A stretch of DNA of 64,000 nucleotides from Segetibacter sp. (GTDB taxonomy: Bacteria > Bacteroidota > Bacteroidia > Chitinophagales > Chitinophagaceae): NCBI GenBank assembly GCA_028288485.1, contig JAQBNO010000154.1, forward strand, positions 1 through 64,000, in the 5' to 3' direction. This document shows positions 58,057 through 64,000 of this stretch, piece after piece. The position numbers and the translations under genes were made by a program. The notes below the pieces were generated by a model that had not been told where the DNA came from, did no database searches, and saw only the letters and a list, made by a program, of their open reading frames with translations. Within the stretch, counting starts at the first letter, position 1, and each line of letters starts with the position of its first letter.

Positions 58057-58212
58057 CTAACTACGAAACCAACCTTCATTTTCTTCGCACCTCGTAAAAC
58101 TGTTTTTGATATGCTTTTTTTTCGCCACCCGTTTGTGTTTGACAGCACCTTTCTTATCTGCAGGAATAATAATAGCTGTAGCAGCAATGATTACCAGCAA
58201 CAATCTTTTCAT
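58057..58212 (-). CDS. possible small secreted basic protein (51 aa, below ORF-track cutoff)
   Basis: MKRLLLVIIAATAIIIPADKKGAVKHKRVAKKKHIKNSFTRCEENEGWFRS*: signal-like N-terminus then Lys-rich segment. Confidence 0.4.
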   Translation of the reverse strand: MKRLLLVIIAATAIIIPADKKGAVKHKRVAKKKHIKNSFTRCEENEGWFRS

Positions 58213-58594
58213 TTTATTTAATTAAAATAATCGGTAATAGATAGAAGAGAATAAACAAAGGGATGGAGCTTGTTCTTCCGTTGTAAACAAAGGTTTCCAA
58301 AATATTATTTACCGCCTTAATTGCAAAAGGAAAATATTAAGAGAATGAATTTGCCGTGGCTTAACCCTTTGGTTATGGTGGGGTTCTATATCGTAGTTCA
58401 TCTTTCGGTGGGGCAAGGCTCCGTTTAATGGCGATGTAAATATATGAATGACGAAATATTCGCTCCTTTTTCTCCTGGCAAATAATTATTATTACCCTGT
58501 TGCAAATTCGACCATGCAGGCAGCGGCAAATTTTACCGCAATGAACTGGTGCAGCGCGTAAAGAAAATCGCTGAATAGATTTACAAAAAGTAAA

Positions 58595-58692
58595 AGAGTG
58601 CTACCCTTCGACGCTGCTGAGGCCAAAGAACTGCCATGCTGAATCATGCGTTGCAGTACGAGCGTTCCAATGTTATCGGAAGCAACGATGTT
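58595..58692 (-). repeat. composite interspersed repeat with 17-bp insertion in the variable slot
   Basis: Reverse complement reads catcgttgc-ttccgataacattggaa-cgctcgtactgcaacgcatgattcagcatggcagttc...cgtcgaagggtagcactctttt. Confidence 0.65.
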
Positions 58693-58878
58693 TGACAGAA
58701 ATTCTGCCGCCCGGCCCATAAATATTTCTAACCCTCTGCTTATTCAATAATTATATCAGAGAAAAATCGAACAGTAGATTCAATTTTAATAACCCTAAAT
58801 ATTGTTACTCATTAACTTAAAAATGACTAAAACCTTCGCTTCCTTTCATTTTTTGTATTTTGGTGCTTTATTTAAGCT

Positions 58879-61209
58879 ATGTCTAAAGAATTAAGAAAGG
58901 AACAGGCACTCGAGTACCATGCTAAGGGCCGCCCTGGAAAAATAGAAGTAATACCTACCAAAGAAGCTAAAACACAAAGAGATCTTTCACTTGCCTACAG
59001 CCCGGGTGTAGCAGAGCCGTGTAAAGAAATTGCAGCAAACAAAGAAGACGTTTATAAATACACCGCCAAAGGCAACCTGGTAGCAGTAATCAGCAACGGT
59101 ACTGCGGTATTAGGCTTAGGCGACATAGGTCCTGAAGCCAGCAAACCAGTAATGGAGGGCAAAGGAGTTCTTTTTAAAATTTTCGCAGATATTGATGTTT
59201 TTGATATTGAGGTCAATGAAAAAGATCCGCAAAAATTTGTTGATATTGTTGCAGCCCTCGAGCCCACTTTCGGCGGTATTAACCTCGAGGATATTAAAGC
59301 GCCGGAATGTTTTGAAATAGAAACAAAACTGCGCGAAAGACTGAAAATACCGGTAATGCACGACGACCAGCACGGTACCGCTATTATAAGCAGTGCTGCG
59401 CTATTAAATGCGCTTGAACTTCAAAGAAAAAAAATTGACAAGGTAGAATTTGTAGTGAACGGCGCCGGTGCAGCAGCTATGGCGTGTGTTCGCCTGTATG
59501 TTTCGCTTGGTGCGCGTTATGAGAACTTCATCATGTTTGATAAAGATGGCGTTTTACACAGGGGGAGGACAGACCTTGATGAAGAAAAACTAAAGTTCGC
59601 AGTCGGACGAACAGACTGGACCTTGGAGAAAGCAATGAAAGACGCAGATGTTTTTCTTGGATTAAGCGTAGGAAATGTCGTGACAGCAGATATGGTTAAG
59701 AGTATGGCAAAAAATCCTATTGTTTTTGCCATGGCCAACCCTGATCCTGAAATACCCTATGACATAGCTACTGAGGCAAGAAAAGATATTATTATGGCTA
59801 CGGGGAGATCAGATTACCCGAACCAGGTAAATAATGTGCTTGGCTTTCCATATATTTTCCGCGGTGCTCTCGATGTAAGAGCCACAAAAATAAATGAGGC
59901 GATGAAACTTGCCGCAGTGAATGCTCTTGCAGAAATGGCAAAGTCTACCGTACCTGAAATTGTAAACCTTGCATATAACGAAAAAACGATTGTTTTCGGC
60001 CCTGAATACATCATTCCAAAACCACTGGATCCACGACTGTTAAGTACTATAGCTCCTGCAGTTGCAAAAGCAGCGATGGAAAGTGGGGTAGCTCAATACC
60101 CCATTAATGACTGGAACCAGTATATCGTTGAACTAAACAAACGCCTGGGCCTCGATAACCAGCTTCTACGTGTTATCGGGGCAAAAGCAAGAGGCAATCC
60201 TAAGAGGATTGTATTTGCTGAAGCCGACAATTTAAAAATTTTAAAGGCAGCCCAAATTGTATATGATGAAGGAATTGGATACCCGATACTATTAGGGAAT
60301 GCTTTAAAAATTCAGCAGATAGCCGACGAGAATGGCATTGACCTTAAAGATTTCCCAATCATAGATCCCCGCAGTGAAGACAATGAAGAAAAAAGAAATC
60401 ATTATGCTACACTCTTTTTTGCCAAAAGACAACGCAGGGGATTCAATTACTACGAGAGCAAAAAAGCAATGCGCGACCGAAACTATTTCGGTTGCATGAT
60501 GGTTGAAACAGGCGATGCAGATGCCATGATCTCAGGATTAACAAAGAACTACCCTGAAACTATCCGTCCGGCATTACAAATTATAGGTACTGAAAATAAT
60601 GTGAAGAAGATTGCGGGGATGTACATTATGATCACAAAAAAAGGGCCTTTGTTCCTGGCAGACACTACTGTGAACTTTAACCCGACAGCAGAGGAACTGG
60701 CAGAAATAACTTTAATGACGGCAAAAGAAGTTAAAACCTTCAATATCATTCCGCGCATTGCTATGCTGAGCTACAGCAATTTTGGCAGCAGCGATTCTCC
60801 TGAGGCGAAACTTGTAGCTGAGGCAAGAAATATTGTTAAGCGTATCAATCCGTCGTTGATAGTTGACGGTGAAATGCAGGCGAGCATGCCTTTTACAAAA
60901 GATATATTAAAAGACAATTATCCTTTCAGCGAGTTAGTGGACCAGGATGTAAATACGCTTATTTTCCCTAACCTCGCCGCGGGCAACATTGCCTATAACC
61001 TGCTGAAGGAAGTGGGGGGGGCCGACGCCATTGGCCCGATTTTATTAGGATTGAAGAAACCGGTGCATGTTTTACAGTTAGGAAGCAGTGTAAGAAGTAT
61101 TATCAATATGGCCCTTATTTCTGTTTTAGATGCCCAGATGAAGTCTAAAAGTAATACAGGCGAAGAAGTTATTAAAACACCGTGGTGGAAACGAAAAAGG
61201 AAACCATAA
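58879..61209 (+). CDS. maeB: NADP-dependent malic enzyme with phosphotransacetylase-like C-terminus
   Basis: [65 protein letters not shown]-like C-terminal half. Confidence 0.96.
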   Translation: MSKELRKEQALEYHAKGRPGKIEVIPTKEAKTQRDLSLAYSPGVAEPCKEIAANKEDVYKYTAKGNLVAVISNGTAVLGLGDIGPEASKPVMEGKGVLFKIFADIDVFDIEVNEKDPQKFVDIVAALEPTFGGINLEDIKAPECFEIETKLRERLKIPVMHDDQHGTAIISSAALLNALELQRKKIDKVEFVVNGAGAAAMACVRLYVSLGARYENFIMFDKDGVLHRGRTDLDEEKLKFAVGRTDWTLEKAMKDADVFLGLSVGNVVTADMVKSMAKNPIVFAMANPDPEIPYDIATEARKDIIMATGRSDYPNQVNNVLGFPYIFRGALDVRATKINEAMKLAAVNALAEMAKSTVPEIVNLAYNEKTIVFGPEYIIPKPLDPRLLSTIAPAVAKAAMESGVAQYPINDWNQYIVELNKRLGLDNQLLRVIGAKARGNPKRIVFAEADNLKILKAAQIVYDEGIGYPILLGNALKIQQIADENGIDLKDFPIIDPRSEDNEEKRNHYATLFFAKRQRRGFNYYESKKAMRDRNYFGCMMVETGDADAMISGLTKNYPETIRPALQIIGTENNVKKIAGMYIMITKKGPLFLADTTVNFNPTAEELAEITLMTAKEVKTFNIIPRIAMLSYSNFGSSDSPEAKLVAEARNIVKRINPSLIVDGEMQASMPFTKDILKDNYPFSELVDQDVNTLIFPNLAAGNIAYNLLKEVGGADAIGPILLGLKKPVHVLQLGSSVRSIINMALISVLDAQMKSKSNTGEEVIKTPWWKRKRKP

Positions 61210-61230
61210 AAATATCATAAACACATTTAG

Positions 61231-61968
61231 ATGAGGTTTTTTTCAAAATTTGGCCAATACCTGCTCATGTTGAAGGGTATGTTCACACGCCCTGAAAATC
61301 CAAAGATGTATTGGAAGGAATTTATGCATCAATGTGTTGAGATCGGCATTGGATCGCTACCAATTGTTGTCATCATTTCCCTGTTCCTGGGTGCTGTAAC
61401 TACAGTTCAAACAGCTTACCAGTTGGTAAGCCCGCTTGTTCCAAGCAGCACAATAGGGCAGGTTGTAAGAGATAGTATGATATTGGAACTCTCTCCTACT
61501 GTTGTAAGCATTGTCCTGGCAGGTGTAGTGGGGAGTAAAATAGCCAGCGAGCTCGGTAATATGAGAATAAGTGAGCAAATTGATGCGTTGGAAATTATGG
61601 GTATTAATACAAAAGCCTATCTCGTTTTACCAAAAATTGTTGCCGCGTTGTTAATGATCCCCTGCCTGATAGCCCTTTCTGCTTTTCTCGGGATCTGGGG
61701 TGGAAGAACTGCAGCCGACATGTCGAACATTGTTGCCGCCGACATATTTGATATAGGACTGCGTACCAACTTTTCGCCTTTTAATGTATTTTTTGCCATG
61801 AGCAAAGCCTATACTTTTGCTTTCATTGTTAGCAGCGTACCCGCTTATTATGGATATTATGTTACGGGCGGTTCATTAGAAATAGGACGTTCGAGTACAA
61901 CTTCGGTCGTAGTTAGTTGTGTCCTGATTCTGATAGCGGATTACGCACTTGCAGCCCTGCTGCTTTAA
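61231..61968 (+). CDS. MlaE family ABC transporter permease
   Basis: VVRDSMILELSPTVVSIVLAGVVGSKIASELGNMRISEQIDALEIMGINTKAYLVLPKIVA. Confidence 0.94.
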   Translation: MRFFSKFGQYLLMLKGMFTRPENPKMYWKEFMHQCVEIGIGSLPIVVIISLFLGAVTTVQTAYQLVSPLVPSSTIGQVVRDSMILELSPTVVSIVLAGVVGSKIASELGNMRISEQIDALEIMGINTKAYLVLPKIVAALLMIPCLIALSAFLGIWGGRTAADMSNIVAADIFDIGLRTNFSPFNVFFAMSKAYTFAFIVSSVPAYYGYYVTGGSLEIGRSSTTSVVVSCVLILIADYALAALLL

Positions 61969-61980
61969 AAAGAAAACCAG

Positions 61981-62784
61981 ATGATCGAGATACAACACTT
62001 AAAGAAAAGTTTCGGAGATAAGACCATTTTGAACGACGTAAACCTTGTGATGCAAACAGGGAAATGCAACCTCATTATTGGTTCGAGCGGCAGTGGTAAA
62101 ACTGTGCTGTTAAAATGCATTGTCGGCCTTTTTACACCCGACGAGGGAAAAGTTTTGTATGACGGGCAAAGCATGACAGAACTCACGGTGCAGGAAAAAA
62201 AAGGCCTCCGGCAGCAAATAGGTATGCTTTTCCAGGGATCGGCGCTTTTCGATAGTATGACGGTAGAACAGAATATAAAGTTCATACTTGATATGTTTTC
62301 AGATCTTGGTCATAAGGAAAAGATGAAAAAGGTAAATGAAGTGCTGGCAAGGGTGAATATGGAAGGTGCAAATAAAAAATTCCCTGCTGAAATAAGTGGC
62401 GGTATGAAAAAAAGAGTAGGCATCGCACGTTCTATTGTGCTTAATCCTAAATACCTCTTTTGCGACGAACCAAATTCCGGGCTCGATCCTCAAACCTCGC
62501 TGGTAATTGATAAGCTAATACAGGATATTACCACGGAATTCAACATAACAACAGTGGTAGTTACGCACGATATGAATAGTGTAATGGAAATTGGTGATAA
62601 TATTTTTTATATGTACCAGGGCCATAAACAGTGGGAAGGTTCGAATAAAGACATCATTCACAGCAAAGACGAAAAGTTAAACGAATTCATTTTTGCTTCG
62701 GACTTCTTGCAGGACGCAAAACAAATGCGAATGATGGACGCGGAACAGAGCAAGAAAGAGGGGAATACCGCAGTACGTCAATAA
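61981..62784 (+). CDS. ABC transporter ATP-binding protein (MlaF-like)
   Basis: IIGSSGSGKTVLLKCIVGL Walker A, ISGGMKKRVGIARSIVLNPKYLFCDEPNSGLDP. Confidence 0.95.
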   Translation: MIEIQHLKKSFGDKTILNDVNLVMQTGKCNLIIGSSGSGKTVLLKCIVGLFTPDEGKVLYDGQSMTELTVQEKKGLRQQIGMLFQGSALFDSMTVEQNIKFILDMFSDLGHKEKMKKVNEVLARVNMEGANKKFPAEISGGMKKRVGIARSIVLNPKYLFCDEPNSGLDPQTSLVIDKLIQDITTEFNITTVVVTHDMNSVMEIGDNIFYMYQGHKQWEGSNKDIIHSKDEKLNEFIFASDFLQDAKQMRMMDAEQSKKEGNTAVRQ

Positions 62785-62933
62785 GCCGTTAGTGGTTGAA
62801 AACAGACCGCTGCCGCTGTTATCCCCCCAAAGTAACAAGCAGTATTTGTAATTATTTCACCCCCCTTGTTGGTCGCGTTACGCTTAACTTTCAGAACTAT
62901 TTTTTTGAGCCGTGCATAGGTAATTCTCTTCAT

Positions 62934-62957
62934 CATCGTTGCGTCGCACACTTGAAC
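62934..62957 (+). repeat. interspersed intergenic repeat, core variant
   Basis: atcatcgttgcgtcgcacacttgaac. Confidence 0.65.
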
Positions 62958-63185
62958 TATTAGTTCAATGCGCAGCTTTTTTTTCGACCGCTTTTTTTGG
63001 GAATTATGGTATTAAGAGGATTAGACGGATATTAATCGACGCAGTTATTGTGTCTCCTAGCGAAACTTCGGTGCATGCAACAATCCTCTTATCCCCACTC
63101 CTTCAATACAACTCTTACGGTCTTCACTACTTTAGCTTCGGGCTTTAATTGAGTCAATAGCAGAAAAAGTTGCTATAAAATATGC

Positions 63186-63210
63186 AGTATAAGTGAGTGA
63201 CACAACCGGG
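63186..63210 (-). repeat. interspersed intergenic repeat, core variant (inverted partner of 62934)
   Basis: cagtataagtgagtgacacaaccgg. Confidence 0.65.
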
Positions 63211-63358
63211 GCAGAATATAGGACATGTGCCGGTAAACCAAAAAACGATTCGACATTTTAAAGAAGAATCGCTGTATTATAAAACATTAATTAAATGTGC
63301 GGGTATTACTGTTATGTACTATTTTTGCCCATCATTAAAACATCATCAAACGTTTGCT

Positions 63359-64000
63359 ATGAGTGTATTAGTTAACAAAAACTCCAAAATAATTGTACAG
63401 GGTTTCACCGGTACTGAAGGCACTTTTCATGCTACCCAAATGATTGAATACGGCACCAATGTAGTTGGTGGTGTTACTCCGGGGAAAGGAGGAAGTACTC
63501 ATTTAGACAAACCTGTATTTAACACTGTAGCTGATGCCGTAGATAAAACGGGCGCTGATGTTAGTATTATTTTTGTTCCACCGGCATTTGCTGCCGATGC
63601 CATCATGGAATCCGCAGACGCAGGAATTGCTTTAGTAGTTTGTATTACCGAAGGCATACCCGTACAGGACATGGTGAAAGTAAAAAATTACCTTAAAACA
63701 AAAACCACCCGTTTAATTGGCCCCAACTGCCCCGGGGTTATTACTGCCGATGAAGCTAAAGTAGGCATTATGCCGGGCTTTATATTCAAACGAGGTAAAA
63801 TTGGGATCGTTTCAAAATCGGGTACACTTACTTACGAAGCTGCAGACCAGGCTGTAAAAGCAGGACTGGGTATTTCAACAGCTATCGGTATTGGCGGCGA
63901 CCCTATTATTGGTACTACAACCAAAGAAGCTGTGGAATTACTAATGAACGACCCCGACACGGAAGGCATTATTATGATAGGTGAAATTGGTGGCGGAATG
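63359..64000 (+). CDS. sucD: succinate--CoA ligase subunit alpha, 5' part (runs off right edge)
   Basis: [57 protein letters not shown]...[43 protein letters not shown]. Confidence 0.96.
   Translation, partial: MSVLVNKNSKIIVQGFTGTEGTFHATQMIEYGTNVVGGVTPGKGGSTHLDKPVFNTVADAVDKTGADVSIIFVPPAFAADAIMESADAGIALVVCITEGIPVQDMVKVKNYLKTKTTRLIGPNCPGVITADEAKVGIMPGFIFKRGKIGIVSKSGTLTYEAADQAVKAGLGISTAIGIGGDPIIGTTTKEAVELLMNDPDTEGIIMIGEIGGGM

Noticed and set aside
58492-58719. 75-aa minus-strand ORF
   Set aside because: Largely the composite repeat copy at 58595-58692 read through.
1-64000. CRISPR array
   Set aside because: The abundant short repeats are dispersed, in both orientations and not regularly spaced with spacers; no cas genes present.
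1-64000. Prophage, integrative element or intact IS
   Set aside because: No integrase, transposase, portal, terminase or relaxase was recognised; only small decayed genes and REP-like repeats.

Overview
64-kb chromosomal window from a Bacteroidota genome, probably a Chitinophagaceae-like lineage. This is inferred from gliding/T9SS C-terminal domains, PorP/SprF, a TonB-dependent receptor and TAnnTTTG promoters. Most of the window is ordinary housekeeping: guaB, rmuC, grpE, dnaJ, hpt, trpS, ispD, rarA, aspS, maeB, an Mla-type ABC pair and a 5'-partial sucD. A 5'-partial glutamine synthetase-like gene lies at the left edge. I saw no CRISPR array, rRNA, prophage or intact transposase. The unexplained signals are: (1) a dense interspersed intergenic repeat superfamily, about 27 copies by eye in both orientations, with core CATCGTTGYGTCRCWCWCTTGTAC, a variable insertion slot after ATCGTTG(Y), and nested composite versions; (2) a YgiBC/YjfMC-like locus with two small lipoproteins, one ending ...RGGFGRGGYSVSS, upstream of a glutathionylspermidine-synthase-like ATP-grasp gene; (3) a DUF4142-like protein split by a ~300-aa Gly/Ser/Thr repeat tract; (4) an orphan urease gamma subunit; (5) a 33-bp near-perfect palindrome directly downstream of a TonB-receptor promoter; (6) a duplicated hairpin plus MKNHLYR micro-ORF; (7) a frameshifted Uma2-type nuclease remnant and two coiled-coil/TM gene remnants; (8) two short-hairpin arrays next to repeat copies. 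All family calls come from reading the sequence; no database search was run.
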